From: Mauremys mutica
Taxonomy: Eukaryota > Chordata > Testudines > Geoemydidae
Assembly (NCBI RefSeq): GCF_020497125.1
Contig: NC_059072.1
Location: 56,454,697-56,518,696 of the forward strand
Reading direction: 5' to 3'
Length of the DNA stretch: 64,000 bases
Shown: positions 35,106 to 48,045 of the stretch, piece after piece
Layout of the letters: the number at the start of each line of letters is the position of its first letter
How positions within the stretch are numbered: position 1 is the stretch's first letter
The notes under the pieces: model-generated
What the model saw: the letters and a program-made list of their open reading frames with translations, nothing else
Databases searched by the model: none
Told to the model about the DNA's origin: nothing
Made by a program: the position numbers and the translations under genes

Positions 35106-36069
35106 GCAACCCTAATACCTATCTTCCCCCATTTTGTGGATTGCTAGCGGAGCTAGGCACCTCCCTGCAGCCCAAATTGAGACACTGAACTCCATAAAAT
35201 GGGCAGGGTGAGCCTTAATATGCCTCCTTCTTCTTGGGTCTTCCATTGGCTAACTTAGGCAGTTCTCCACCTAGCGTGCTGGCTTTGTGGATCACATTCT
35301 AAGGTGCCTATCTATCCCCATTCATTGTATAGAAGGCTAGGGGCCTAACTCCAGTTCTATGTATCACAGTGTTGTTCCTGTGGTTTTATAGGGGGATAAA
35401 AGTTAGGTGTCATGACACTCAGCATCACAATCCCTAAGTCCCTTTTTGTTGATCTCAGCTTATGCTATTTCCCTGGAGGGTCACAATTCAGAGCAAGCAT
35501 AGAAATGCTGCTGAAAATTGTGCAGTATTGTTCCAGAAATTTGAAACTGCCCTAAGCAGAGGAACCAACAACTCTGCTGAAATAAGAAAATAAAATTCAG
35601 GACAAGATCTAAATGCAGCTTATTATTTTTTTTCCAGTGGATATAAAACAATATATCAGAGCAACTGAAAGAGAGAGAACAATTAGGGAGGGTATATCTT
35701 TTATGCTTGAACACCAGAAAGACCGGGAAAAGTGGAGACAGGAGGAATATATATTAAATCTAATGCTTTCCCCCCTGTAAAGTATTTATTAATTTTGTAT
35801 ACTACTCTCCAAAAGTAGACCATCATTATGTCAGTGCAATGGATTCCATTAATGTTATTGCTTTGGTACAGCACCCTAGCACTGACTGAACTATATTAGT
35901 ACAGTGGGTAGAACCTTCATTTCACCACATCACAATTTCAGGGGTGATCCTGCTCCCACTGACTTTAATGGGAACTGTATCAGCTGGCCTGTTACCAACA
36001 CAACATTGTCACTGTAATTTTTCATGAATTGTTTCTCTGTGGTCTCAGGATATAACTACACTTTAGCTG

Positions 36070-36332
36070 AAGGTATAGTTTCCAGCTCAGGTAGATATAT
36101 GCACGCTAATTCTGACTGAGCTACCATGCTAAAAATGGAAGCATAGCCACAGAGGTGCAGGCAGTGGGATGGGCTAGCCATTGGAGTAAGTACTCAAAGT
36201 CTCTGGCAAGACTGTACTTGGGCAGCTAGCCAACCCTACCACCTGCGCCACCACGGATACACTTCTATTTTTAGCGTACTAGCTCACTCAAACTAGCGTG
36301 CATACATCTACCTGAGCTGGAAACTATACCTT
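36070..36332. mobile_element. MITE with about 40-bp inverted ends
   Basis: The left end AAGGTATAGTTTCCAGCTCA plus GGTAGATATATGCACGCTA is matched on the opposite strand at the right end by AAGGTATAGTTTCCAGCTCA plus GGTAGATGTATGCACGCTAG. The arms are almost identical; the interior is non-coding. A diverged relative may lie at 45,590-45,830. It is 170 bp from the ADAMTS20 exon at 36,506. Confidence 0.82.
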
Positions 36333-36505
36333 GAACTCAATGCATCCTCGGAGTACAAAACATTTAATTTTATTCCACTATTGATTTCTTCGTTTACTTT
36401 AATTAACTTTGAAATATTTCAGTGCAACAGTTAAAAATAATGTCAGAAACAAACTGTTACTCGTCTGACCTAGTTCAATAAATGTGACTATTTCAGAGGC
36501 TGTAC

Positions 36506-36630
36506 CTTGTGATGAGAACAGCAGTATCATGATGAGAAGGGTGAGCATCATCCAGAATATTCTGTGTTTGTTGCCATAAACAAAAATTACGAAGAGTGGT
36601 AGCTGCATTAAAACTGATGGCTGGTCCTTC
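36506..36630 (-). CDS. ADAMTS20: ADAMTS20 exon: catalytic domain
   Basis: This 125-nt exon encodes [40 protein letters not shown] and TR. The F-C-x-W-Q-x-x-x-N and H-H-D-T-A-V-L-(I/L)-T-R strings are diagnostic of ADAMTS proteases. The D-D-x-H-P-S-H-H-D spelling fits ADAMTS20 and not ADAMTS9. Acceptor TTTCCTGTACAG, donor GTACAGCCT. Confidence 0.95.
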
Positions 36631-37757
36631 CTGTACAGGAAATTGCCAAGACACAACAAAGACTGTAAAACTCATTCACTTGCAATAATTCAGTCATGTG
36701 GGATCCAATTCTGCAAGCTGATCTGTGTGGGTGAACAGCAGGCAGGGAGTCAATAGGGCCCTACACAGGAGTCAACACACACAGATTAATTTGCAGGATC
36801 AGAGTCGTAATGTAGCCAGTAATCAGACAGACAGTAATATAACCAGTCTTTTAAATCAGTAAGTATAACCCTGTGTCATATACTGATTACAAAGACACTG
36901 TTAGAAAAATATTTATGACAAAATAAATCAACATAAAAACATATTTAAAAAAATTCAGATCGGTGTTATGCACACTATCTTGGACTGATACAATTTATAA
37001 CATCTAATTTGTCTTTTTTTTTTTAATTTCACTTAAGTTTGGACGATAAAACTACATGGGTCTTATGGTAAATATCATTTCCTCCTTCTCGTACACTGCT
37101 GCCCTACTGACAGACCACAGACAACAACTCGGGAAGGAGGAACCATTTGTAAGATTCTCTTTGTGGCATTTTCAGCAGATTGTATGAGGGGAGGGGATAC
37201 TATCTCCCATGCACCCTGCAAAACAAAAGATCTCAGGGGATCCATCAGCAACTAGGGCCTCCATACTGCCACCTGTCACACGACCCCTCTAGGGAACTCC
37301 CTCATTCCCCTGTCAATATGGTATTAATGAAGCCATGCTCAGGAGACTTATCCTGCAGGTAGCTGCCCTATAAGCCCTTCTGAGGGTCTGGCTTAAAGCC
37401 CATTTAATTCAATGGGAATTCCCAAAAGAAGGGATAGTAGGAGTTCTATAATAAAAATAAAAGGCTCTGTAGTAAAGCTCTCTGTGTGTGTAAACTAATT
37501 CCACTTGGGGCTAGAGTTAACCCTGACACCTACATTCTTTTTCTGTTTTGTTTGGTTCTGGTGGAGGTTTTTTGTTTGGAGGTTTGTTTGTTTTTATATC
37601 AACAAAGTGATGGTCATAGTAAAAGTAAGTGTAACTGACCTTAACATTTAAAAAACAAACTGTTTTTGTTGAAATTATTTTTAAAACTTAGCCTGCAAAC
37701 AAATATTTTGTGCCTAATCTGTGAAAAATATCCTATTAATAAGTATATTTTTCTTAC

Positions 37758-37841
37758 CTGTTCATTGTGAATTACAATTAGTTTTACAATCATTATATTT
37801 ATGAGATTTCCAATACTTGAATCTTTGTAGATTGCTGCAAC
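37758..37841 (-). CDS. ADAMTS20: ADAMTS20 exon: catalytic domain
   Basis: This 84-nt, phase-0 exon of 28 codons encodes [20 protein letters not shown] then [11 protein letters not shown]-x-S-I-G-N-L-I-x-I is a family signature. Acceptor TTTTTTCTCTCTAG, donor GTAAGAAAA. Confidence 0.95.
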
Positions 37842-39639
37842 CTAGAGAGAAAAAATTCGTAGGATTAGATTGCTAAAACCATATGGAAAACTTGAGATCT
37901 CTTAGTATTTTCATACTCAGTTATTTAGTTAAATTTTTATATTCAGTTATAAGATTCAAATACCACATTGGTTACCAGAAGATGGACAAATTATACTCAG
38001 TTACACCTTTGGCAATCTGTCGTTTGTGTACTATAACTGAATATACTTGTTTACTATAACTCAATAATTAACACTGAATAAGACTAAGGTCAAATGGACT
38101 CTCCACAGATATGACAGAGACAAGATTGGTACTGGACTGACTTCTGTAGGTGGAAAGTACAAGCCTTCAAGCTACACAGAGCTCTTCTTTAGGTCTGGGG
38201 AAGGAAGAATAGTGTTTGAGCTAAATTTAAGTTGGAACAGACTGTTAAACAGAAGGGCTAAAATGTTGGAGGCGGTCACTTGAAATGAAGTGGGAAATTG
38301 GGCATTAGATTATTATGAACAGAGGGTCTGAAATGGGCAATTTAGGGCACCAGGCAGTATGGTGTGTTACAAATTGTTGTAATGAACCAGAAAACCAGTG
38401 CCTCTGTTAAATTCTTGGCTTTTGGTGTCTATCAGAGTTATGAATTAAAATTCCCAAGTCTGCCTTTTGAAGGTGTTGTGCAGGTTTCCCCAAGGACAAG
38501 TATTGAAAGATCAGATATGGAGGGATCACTTTCTGAAAAGTGTTCGACCGCAGGTGATGTTTGTCTTATCATTTTTCTGTGTGAGTTCATTTGAGAGTGT
38601 AGTGATTGTTCCATTTCACTTACATAGTTGTTGTTGGGGCATTTGATGCACTAGATAAGGTACATCACATGTTGTGACAAGCATGTGAAGGACCCATAAA
38701 TCTTGAAAGGTGTATTGTGGGGGTACTGATCATCATAGCAGTGAAGATATGTCCGCAAGTTTTGCATCTGTTGCTCTGGCAGTGTCTGGTGCTGCTTTGA
38801 GTTGGTGTGTCCTGGTCTACGGGGAGCTTGCTTTGGATGATGAGCTTGATGAGGTTGGGGGGTTATTTGAAGGCCAGAGGAGGAAGTTTGGGAAAGATTT
38901 CTTTTGGACACGCCATTGAAGTTAATGGAAGCTTTACCACTGACTTTAGTGGGAGCAGAACCAAAATTTAAGAGACTAGTTTCACAACATGCCTCAAAAC
39001 CACACCAAATATTTTGCAGGAGATATTTTTTGCACATGCAAAACCTACATTTGCATAAGCAAACAGGCATTTCTGCACATAAATCAGGTAGCTAGACCAC
39101 AGCGCTCACTGGCTAAACCCACGGACCAGGGTGAAGCCACACTGAAAGCTTACCCTTCATGTAGAAAAGTAACTGTGTGTGAGGGATTGCAGGTCTCAAA
39201 CGCAGACCTAGAAGTCTCCAAGCAGTGCCCAGACCACAACTGCCACCTGACAGCTCTCCAGAACCATTAGCGATAGGTGCTAGCAGAACTCTGGCCCACC
39301 AGACGCTCTGCCTATGAAGCTCCTGATTGGAGCAGACATCCGGCCCTACCAATTGGCCCACATTACCTGAGCCAGAAGGAGACACAGGAAGTTGTCTAAG
39401 CAACTGAATGAACTCCTAATCAGCTGACGTACAGGACCCAAAGCCCTGACTCTGGTTTGACCCTGGCATTGTTGTCCTGACCCTCAGCATGAGTCCTGAC
39501 CCCCCCACTCTGGCCCCAATCCTTGGCATGATCCTGACCCTGTCTCTTGCTCTGACTCTGACTTTGGTTGCTGGTTTCTGACTCTGACTCTGACCTCTAG
39601 GCCTGACCGCCAACGCCCCTGTCCCTACACTGTGCCTCT

Positions 39640-42450
39640 TCAAGATGTGTTGTCTACATGAATGCCACTCTTTGTGTATGTACATCTCATGTGCATTAGA
39701 TTGGATTCTTTTGGCCAGAAGTGTCCATCAGAGCTGCACCTGTGCCCTAGATACCCTCACATCCTCCCTCCCCACACCACCCCAGTATAAAGGGGAGGCA
39801 GGCCCAACCATTTCTCAGTTCTTTCACCAATACCCAACTCCGATGTGGGAAGGAATATACAGTAGCAGGAAAGGAGGGAAGGTTGTCGCATCCATGTGGA
39901 CAAAACATCTTAAAGAATGACATTTGTTCTAAGGTACTTAAGTAACCATTCTTTTTTCTTTAAGTGATTTTCCACATGGATTCAACTCTTGGTGACTAAC
40001 AGCTGTCTGATTACTTGGAGATGGGTACTAAGACTCCTTCCTAAACAATGATTGCAGTACAGCCCTACCAAAATGGGCATCCTATTTGGAATCTTTGACC
40101 AAAAGATTAGTCTTGTAAACGTGAGGACCAAGCTTCATGTATCTGGCTTACAAATCTCAGGAATAGAGGCATTCTTCAAATACACAGAGGTTGCCTGACC
40201 TCTGGTGGAATGAGATCTAATGTGTCCAAGTGGATCCAACTTGGGAAGCTCATAACATGTCCATATGTAGTTGGACCCATTCTGAGAGATTTCTGTGAAG
40301 ATACTGCCTGATACTTGACCCTATCAGCAAAGGCCACAAAGACCCAGATCTTCAAAGGTATTTAGGCTCCTAACTTCCACTGAAATCAATGGAAGTTAAA
40401 AATCTAGATACCTCTGAGGATCTGGGCCAGTCTAGATGTGTTTCTAAATAATTTTGTCTTGGTAAGATAGTATGACAATGCCTTTACCATGTCAAGTATA
40501 TGAAGTTTAGCTTCCGCTGGGATTGGGTGAGGCTTGGGAAGAAAACTGGGAGATAAATAAACTGGTTCCTATGGAACTCAAACTACTTTTGGCAGGAACT
40601 TGAGGTTAGGCCTGAGAGTAACTCTAGCCTTCTGAAATACTGTGTAAGGGGAATCCATCATATGGGGATGAATCTCTCCCCTCCCCACCTTTGAGCTGAT
40701 GTGATGGCTACTAAAAAGGCAGTCTTCACTGATAGGTAGTAAAGGGAAGATGTTATTAAGGGTTCAAAGGGGAGACTCATCAATCCTGTTCATATCATAG
40801 AGGTCCCAAGAGGGAGAGAGCTACTGAACTGCAGAAAAAATATAACTGAGGCCCTTAAGAAATCCAGTCACTGGAGAAAATACACTGTGCTCCTGGATAA
40901 GAGGGTAATGTGCAACTATTGCTGCTAGTTCCCTTATGGAACTAATAGAAAGCCCAAATTGTTGCAGGACTAGTAAATAGCCCAATATCAATGAAATAGG
41001 TGTTGTCAAGGGAGACAGCTGGTGCCGAGATGAAACTTCTCTCACTTAGCTTTAAAAAATCAATCTAGTTGAGGATTTCCTGCTTTGGAACAGAACGTTC
41101 TGAACTTCAGCTGAACAGCTTCTTTTGGTGGATATCATCCAGTCAGCAGCCAAGCTGTCAGATGTAACAATGCTGGGTCTACATGTAGGATCTCACCATT
41201 GTTCTGTGAGATTGTATCAGGTAGAGGAGGTAAAGTGATCAGAGGCTGCATTGAGAGGTTCACTAGATCTGAATACCAGAACTGCCTGGGGCCCAGACCA
41301 GGACCAGCATGATCATCATCTCTGCCTCTTGACTCAGATTCTCGGTATCACCAGACCTCATTCCCATATCCAGGTGATGAAAAAGACAACTGCAGGGAGC
41401 CTGAACTGGAGCCCCATCTAGATCAGAAAACTTGGCATAATTGTTCTGGTCTGTGAGAAATAATTCCATTGATGGCTATCTCCATTTGCAAAGGATGCTA
41501 GTCAGCACTGGGTCCTAGAGCAACTATTCATGGTTGTCTGAATTGTCTGTTGTGGTGATCTGCTAGTGAGTCCTGTACACATGGAAGATGCAAGGCCAGT
41601 GGCATGATCCAGTAATGAATGAACAAATCTAGAGCCAAATGACTTTCTGACAGAGTGGAGATGACCTGTTTCCTCCCTGTCTGTTGACATATAGTGTAGT
41701 TGTGGTGTTGGACTGTGTCCATCATGTCCATGTGATGACTGCTGTGTAGATACATTGATTTCAACCACCCTTGTCTGGTGCACAGGTGAAGTCTGGCAAA
41801 CTGTATCACATAGGTGCATGAGGCCATATGTCCATGAGCCTGAGGCATATTCTCACTGACGTCCTTGGTTGAGTTTGAAGTTTGTTGAAGAGGTTCTATC
41901 TTAAGGAAGACAGGCTCTCACTGACCTGGAATCTAACACAGCTCCTATGAACTCTATGTTTTGAGTCAGAGAAAGCGTGGATTTTTCTCTATTGACTTTG
42001 AGGCTCAGAGTGATGAATAGCTTAATGTTATTTGGGATGATCTTCCTCAGATGAACTAGTCATCTAGGTATGGACAGAATTGAATCCCTTCTTTCTTGAA
42101 ATGAGCTGGATTAAACAGCCTTTGTTGAAAATTTCCAGGACCCAGTGGCCCAATGTCATCTGAGTCTAGGCTTCCAAAAAGTAAGAGTTAGTTGATGAAG
42201 GGGAGTGAAAGGAAGTGAACCTTGAGAGGTTGTCAGGCTCTTGACACCAGTGTAAAACCTGCTTCCCAGTAGAGGATGCAGACTATGCAGCAACAAAAGA
42301 AGAAGAGGTGGAGGGTCATTGTCAGTGGAACCTCTCTGTCTTGGCAGCTTGGAGGCTGACAATGTACTGTGCAGAGGGACACTGACTGAAGAAAGCCTGT
42401 GGTCTTACTTGCTTCCTTCTTGGGAATGGAATGGAGCTTCGCCAGTTTAC
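39640..42450. other. Unclassified repeat-like block
   Basis: The sequence differs from the AT-rich intron: 39,720-39,900 reads like a promoter-leader region, with CCCAGTATAAAGGGGAGGC (TATA box at 39,783) and purine-rich sequence. Then comes an imperfect hairpin: GCATCCATGTGGACAAAACA at 39,889 against TTTTCCACATGGATTC near 39,968-39,983, with CTTAAAGAA at the inner ends of both arms. Downstream to about 42,450 I find only scattered short open frames and no family motif. I believe similar leader sequences recur in turtle genomes, but this is memory and not a search. Confidence 0.35.
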
Positions 42451-43027
42451 ACCAGCTGAGGATCTGGTGTACAGTATTTAATTTTGAACATTTGCCTATT
42501 TTTATTTAAGCCTTATCTGACACCCTGTTATGTTTCTGGAACATACCTCTGATCTCAACCTATATCTGCCCCAAATCAATATAAAGTTACCTTTATATTA
42601 ATGACATCACTCACAGATCTCTTTTTGTCCAATCTGAATGCTCAGCATCAGTTGGTTTTCCTTCAGTGCAAATGGGTTGAGTATGCTACGGACCAAATTC
42701 TTTCATTAAGGGACATACTAGAGTAGGCTGTAGGAGGAATTCAATGTCTCTGATCTCAGTTCTAGGGTGTGCAACCACTGCACCATTCCTTCAAAAGTAG
42801 CAGCATGTGCTTCTGTCTGCAGCTAACCAGAGGGTGAGTGTGCAGGAGAGGAGGAGGAGGAGGACCAGAACGAAGCCTCCACCTCCTCATCATCCCTTTT
42901 GTGATGACGAGCACATACAGAGACACTATCCCTAAGCCGCTCTAGCATTTGGGTCTTCTCTTCCCTCCAGATCCTCAGCTGGTGTTAATTATGTACTACT
43001 ATTATTAATTATTATTATTACTGTCGT

Positions 43028-43146
43028 TTATTACCATAGTGCCTCGGAACCTTAGTCAACATGAACCAGGACCCTATTGTGCTAGGCGCTGTACAAACAA
43101 AGAACAAAAATCACAGTCCCTGACCCAAACAGCTTACAATCGAAGT
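43028..43146 (+). repeat. Ancient L3/MIR-like fragment
   Basis: CATGAACCAGGACCCTATTG, TGCTAGGCGCTGTACAAACA and CAGCTTACAATCGAAG form the conserved core of an amniote-wide repeat 3' end. Other copies are at 44,112, 25,375 and 10,485. Confidence 0.7.
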
Positions 43147-43604
43147 AGCTCCATTAGCTGAAGCCAGCTGAGAATCTGATTATTATTCTGAAAATGCTTG
43201 TAGCACAAATATAAAATAACCTGGGCATTTTATTTCACAACAGCTACATGTTCTTACAACAGCTACAAAAATTGCACTGCTGTGTAAATTTATTCATTTT
43301 ACTTTAATATTACAGTGAATTATGTATTACTAATTCTTTTAATGTTTTATCAAATCAAGGACTAGATTTTACCACGTTCCCTTATGGTAAGTAGCACCTT
43401 ACTGCACTGAAGTCAACAGAGCTACCAGCTAAGGTTCTGGCCCCGATCTTCTATATTTACAGAAGGTCCTTGTTTCAATACAGAATTCCATCTGACTGGA
43501 TGCAGATGCTCCAGTAAATTTAAAGGGTATATAATTTTACAGGGAAAATACCAGAACAGTAATAAATTCACTTACTATTGGCAACATCACTTAAGTTTAC
43601 TTAC

Positions 43605-43867
43605 TATTGACATAAGTGTTAATATATAGTGCTGCAAGCTCCGTCCATGGTGGCGAACCATTTTGGTATCAGCTGTAACCATCACCTCTACATATCTTGG
43701 ATAGGAAAGAAAACGTTTTTTCCGGGAATGTGGATTGCTTCTATCAACCTCTATTGATAGATTTTTAAAAGCATATTCTAAAACTGTGGCCTTTTGTAAA
43801 ATATTTAGGTCTTCATTTAAACTGCTGTAGTCTGGAAATGGTAAAGTGATTTTCTTCATCTCTTTTT
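43605..43867 (-). CDS. ADAMTS20: ADAMTS20 exon: end of prodomain, furin site, start of catalytic domain
   Basis: This 263-nt exon encodes MKKITLPFPDYSSLNEDLNI and onward to SNPHSRKKRFLSYPRYVEVM, VTADTKMVRHHGRSLQHYIL and TLMSI. R-K-K-R is a furin-type processing site; cleavage there would release the mature enzyme starting near FLSYPRY. Y-P-R-Y-V-E-V-M-V-x-A-D begins the reprolysin fold and L-Q-H-Y-I-L-T-L-M-S-I is a signature. Acceptor TTTTATCTTACAG, donor GTAAGTAAAC. It joins the exon at 55,595 through a split Glu codon. A second TTACTATTG near 43,572 (a decoy donor) repeats the donor sequence 30 bp downstream. Confidence 0.95.
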
Positions 43868-44111
43868 CTGTAAGATAAAAAAACAGTTACTATAGCATGC
43901 AGTTTCTAAAATTAACGAGAGTAAGGAGAAAGATTGCACAAAATAAAGTGAGAACGCTGTAATATTTACGATCTGCTTCCAAAATGAATCAATGTAAGCA
44001 TAAAACATTAGATAGGGAAGCCTGAAACAGGAATAGCAAACGGGATATTTACAGTACACTATTATACAGCTGTCCAATATTTGGTGTAATTGTAAGAAAT
44101 GATATTGATAC

Positions 44112-44225
44112 TACCCTAGTGCCTAAGAGCCCTAGTCAATGTGGACCAGGAGCCTATTGTGCTAGATGCTGTACAGACAGAGCAAAAACATCGTCCTTGT
44201 CCCAAACAGGGGAAAGAGACATGTT
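44112..44225 (+). repeat. Ancient L3/MIR-like fragment
   Basis: TAGTGCCTAAGAGCCCTAGT, TGGACCAGGAGCCTATTGTG and CTAGATGCTGTACAGACAGA are the same core as the repeat at 43,028. Confidence 0.65.
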
Positions 44226-45839
44226 ACCTTTTAGAATGCAAATCATTTTAAAATTCAAACTGACAAGCTGGAAGGACAAGAGCAGTGTGATGTCCGCCTG
44301 CATGAACCTCAGTTTAAGGGGGAAAATCTGATACTATGCAGTTGTAGACAAGACAACAACTCATTGTAATAGCTACACTAACCATCAAGGCTTAAAACAA
44401 ACATAGATATAAAAGAAAGATCTCAGAACTACTACCCAATTGCTGTCTCTGCCCAGACTCTGGCTGCACATGTTCAAAGGGGTTCTGCAAGGACACAGAT
44501 TAATTGCATTAAATGTATGTTAAGGAGTCAAAGAAGCAAGAATTTGACACACAGAGGAGGAAGAAAGAGAGGACAAAGGAATGCATAATCAAGGGCCAGG
44601 TTGTGGAGCCTTCCCTGTTTGTGCTCCTTGACCACAAGGCCTGCTCCAAGCTAACGCCACTAGTCTCATCAAGGGAAGTAGGAAAGACAGAGTGAAGTTG
44701 GGGCCATTGTCCTTCCCTTTCGGCCCCCCCCTCCCTCTCAGCCAACTAAACTAAGCTAGCACAGGGAGGAGGAACTCATGATCTATACTTCCAAAGGGTG
44801 ATGAAACTGTAGTGCCACTGCAGCACATAGCTAGCCACAGCCAGAATTCCTTCCGACGTGCCTCTGGCACCAATCCCCCCCACCCTCCAATATTCTTTAG
44901 CCCATAATATGATCTGAATGATTTTGATACTATAGCACAAAACAAAAAATTACCACTATAGTAATTGATACGTTAAGCATAGAAAAGTTTTATGCATGCA
45001 CAAGTGCTGCTTTTCACATATATTTCATAAGCTTTATTAAATGTCAAAATGAGCAGTGTATTTTCATGACAAAAAAGGGCACTTATCATCTAGTGAGCAA
45101 ATAACATGCACATTTAAAACATTTACAATCAATGTTTACCAAATATTCAAACAACTCAGAAGAAACTGTTCTGTACAATCAAATATATAACACAACTTTA
45201 GATAAATAAAAATGTATAATACATTAGCAATAATGTTGCTTAAGTTTGTGTTTACCTGAAAGACTGGAAAGGTACCAGTTCTGGTCTCTTCAGGTAAATA
45301 ATGTATGTTTTATAATCTTCCATGAAAGGGATGGGATTGTTTTTCTTTAAAATAAAACAGGGACATTAAATACAAAAAATTACATTTAAATAGTAAAATT
45401 GTGACACAAACCAACAAAAGCCAGGAAGTGTATAAACAAGGCTGACACTGAAGACTTAACTCAGGTCATTACAGGGATTTTGTTTTGTTTACACTTTTAT
45501 GTCCTTACTATCATGTAAACATAATTTTTTGTATTTAATTAAGGGCCTGAATTCTTTGTGCACCAAAAACCCCTAGTCCCAATTTGAGGAGACATACCCG
45601 TGCTAGCTCTGAGAGCACAGTCTTAGCAACACAAGCTCTAGGAGGGGCATGCCACCCTGACTATGTCCCTAGAGTCTCCGATGGGTATGTGTGCAGGGCA
45701 CCTAACCCTTCCATCACTTGTGCCGCCAGGGCTACCCACTATTTTTAGCACAGTAGCTTGATCAGTGCTAGGGGCAGGTATATCTCCTCAAACTTGGGAG
45801 GACACCCCCAGCTTGAATTTCAGCCATACCCTAAGACAC

Positions 45840-46640
45840 CCAACTCCTTATATAATACATGGGGAGAGTTAGGCCCCAGAGAATGTGATTCACAAAAGCC
45901 AGCACACTGACCATGGAGCCGCCTAAGCTAGCCAGTAGGAAATACTGAAGAGAGGAACTTGGCCTAAGCCTTGCCTCCAAAGGGACTTCAGCACCTAAGT
46001 CTAGCTGGTGTCATTCTTGCTCCTGCTCTAGCCCAATCCATATTTAATTATTTATACACAGTGAAACAGTTCCAACAGAAGAGACAGGAAGCCCTGCTAC
46101 AGAATATCCCCATAGCCTGGTAGTTAGGGTATTCTCCTGGGAAGTGGGGGATGCAATTTCACAATCCCATCTCACATTAGGCAGAGGAAGGAATTGAACT
46201 TGGTCTTCCACAGCCTGGGTGAGTGCCCTAATTGCTGAGTTATAAAGGAGGAGCTACTATTCCTCTTCCTCCTCTCTGTCCCCTAGCTGTTTTATGTTGG
46301 TTTAGATGTGCTTTGAGAACATCTACCAGATCAGGCCCCAAATGCAACATAGGTGGGAAACACCCATTTTGTGAATCCTACTCAGAATGATCAGTGAGTG
46401 AGGCACTGAGCTGCTGTGCGCTGTCAGGATTGAGGTGGCTTTGCACATGCTCAGCAGCAGAAACTTAAGTACCTAAGGACTTCAGTCCCCTGCATAATTA
46501 GGAGGCACCTGAACAGGGGTTTTGTAAATGCCAGTAGGGCCTAAATGTCAGACTTAGGTGCTAAAGTGGCAGCAAGACTCCTAGGTTCCCCTTGTGACTC
46601 CCACTCTGGGTGTCTAAAGCAAGCCAACCAAAACAAATAT
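45840..46640. mobile_element. SINE composite with opposed tRNA-like units
   Basis: The forward unit AGCCTGGTAGTTAGGGTATT CTCCTGGG (46,117) is followed by the reverse-oriented unit GAATTGAACTTGGTCTTCCA ... AGTGCCCTAATTGCTGAG (46,190-46,250). The surrounding 'taggcccca', 'gtacctaagg' and 'cttaggtgct' motifs are shared with 33.3-35.4 kb. The element is decayed. Confidence 0.55.
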
Positions 46641-47574
46641 CCAAAGTCTGATTTGCCTGTCAGAGGCTAACAGTGGATTAACTCGACTGAAGTCAATGGA
46701 TGTATACTGATATAAAAATCAATGTAAATGAGGAGAGGCACCCAACAGCAATTTTCTAAATGCATCTTCTACGGAATACAAAAACTGTGAATCTACTTGT
46801 AAATGGTTCTGCTACTTTTCACGAGTAAATGAATCTGATCCTTTATTTTTTAGCACAACTCTGTCTGAACAAGTACAGCAAATACAGCAAAGGTTTTCAG
46901 TAGAGCTGATTTGTTATCTGATACTTAAACTGAAATGCTAATTATTCTGTGAAGATACAATCATAAAGGGTCACATTCTCCTACTCTTACTCACAATGAG
47001 TAGTACCATATTCCATGAGGAGTACCTTTGATATCAGTGCAAATATGTATGGCGTAAGTACTCAGTGAGAATAAGGGTGACAGAATATGGCTCCAAATGC
47101 ATAATATTACTCCTAATATTTTTAAAAGCACTGAACTATAATTTATGCCCACAGTTAAAAGAAAAATGACCATACAATTTCCCATGTATAGCCACATGGC
47201 TACATGTAAGGGGGCTTAACTGGGTTTTAGTATCATAATTCACTTGATTGTGATAACAAAGGTATCATTTCTGAGAGAATTACGCTCCAGGGAAAGCAAG
47301 CTGGTGGAGGAGTATTCCACAAATAGTATGTAATTGAACTGCCATACCAGTCACTGGACAATGTTCAGCAATGTAAAGGCCTTCAGGAGGTCACTGTATC
47401 TCCACCATGTGTTGCCATATGTTGTCCTGCCTTCAGAACCAGGAAGAGCTTACAAGAGGATGGGGATTGGGATACAATGAACAATATCAACAAAGACCTA
47501 TTAAAATTAGAATCTGGCAGCTTTCAGAAAACTTACAATTATCAGTTTAATATGTTGATGGATCTGATCTGTGG

Positions 47575-47840
47575 GGGTATGTCTACACTGTAAAAAGCAA
47601 TAGTGAGTCTCAGGACTGGGTCAAATGACAGGCTATAAATAGCAGCAAAGACATTTCTGCTTGGGCTGAAGCCTGGGCTCTAAGACCCGCACCAGGTTTC
47701 AGAGCCTGGGTGCCAGCCCAGCAGGAATGTCTACACTACTATTTTTAGCCCTATAGCACAGGCCCCATGAGCCCGAGGCAGTTGACCTGGGCTCTGAGAT
47801 GTATTGCCATGAGGGTTTTGTTGCAGTGTAGACGTATCTT
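47575..47840. mobile_element. MITE with GTCTACACTG ends
   Basis: The left end GGTATGTCTACACTG and the right end (reverse complement) AAGATACGTCTACACTG are inverted repeats. A second GTCTACACTACTATTTTTAG lies inside the right half. It resembles Harbinger-linked MITEs; the target duplication is not clear. Confidence 0.7.
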
Positions 47841-47929
47841 GAGAGGCTTACCATGCCTATGTTTTTAATCTTTGAAAATCTAGGGCAATTTTAAGTTTTG
47901 GAGTATGAATGCTGGCAGGAGAGAGATCA

Positions 47930-48045
47930 CTTACCTGTTAGGTTCACTCCCTCTGGGACACCTGGCATTGGGTCACTGTAAGTAGACAGGATACTGGGCT
48001 CGATGGACCTTTGCTCTGACCCACTATGGCCATTCTTATGAAAAA
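47930..48045 (+). mobile_element. LINE (CR1/L2-like) 3' end fragment
   Basis: GGCTCGATGGACCTTTGCTC, TGACCCACTATGGCCATTCT and TATG are the diagnostic last bases of a CR1/L2-type 3' end with its short terminal repeat. Confidence 0.75.

Larger units (their letters stand above)
33330..35400. mobile_element. SINE-rich composite block with opposed tRNA-like units
   Basis: At 33,738-33,800 a tRNA-like unit (GCCCAGTGGTTAAAGAACTC ... ACCAGTTCAAGTCC) is followed by its near reverse complement ending CTTAACCAATGGGCTATAAA (33,865). A second pair lies at 33,982-34,115: GCCTAGTGATTAGGCCATTC then AGTGCACTAATCACTGGGAT. Flanking 'aggtgcctac'-type motifs at 33,340-33,560 recur in inverted order at 35,130-35,360 and again at 45.84-46.64 kb. 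The block is split at about 34,195-35,110 by a later GC-rich insertion. None of these units is an intact tRNA gene. Confidence 0.55.
37842..43604. other. 5.8-kb ADAMTS20 intron
   Basis: This intron holds a decayed fold-back-related tail (38,105-38,215), a G-A-C-T-C-T-rich minisatellite-like stretch (39,440-39,620), the unclassified block at 39,640-42,450, and an L3-like piece at 43,028. No exon lies in it. 42,450-43,020 has a short GGAGGA tract at 42,850-42,865 and nothing else clear. Confidence 0.55.

Noticed and set aside
42840..42870. GGAGGA purine tract as a possible regulatory or coding signal
   Set aside because: It is a short simple repeat with no associated motif or exon.
45257..45345. 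Minus-strand stretch that looks like a small exon, with a GTAAACAC donor-like end and frame DYKTYIIYLKRPELVPFQSF
   Set aside because: Its phase does not fit between the exons at 55,595 and 43,605, which join directly in frame. Its acceptor (CCCTTTCATGGAAG) is poor, and the peptide matches no ADAMTS prodomain motif I know.
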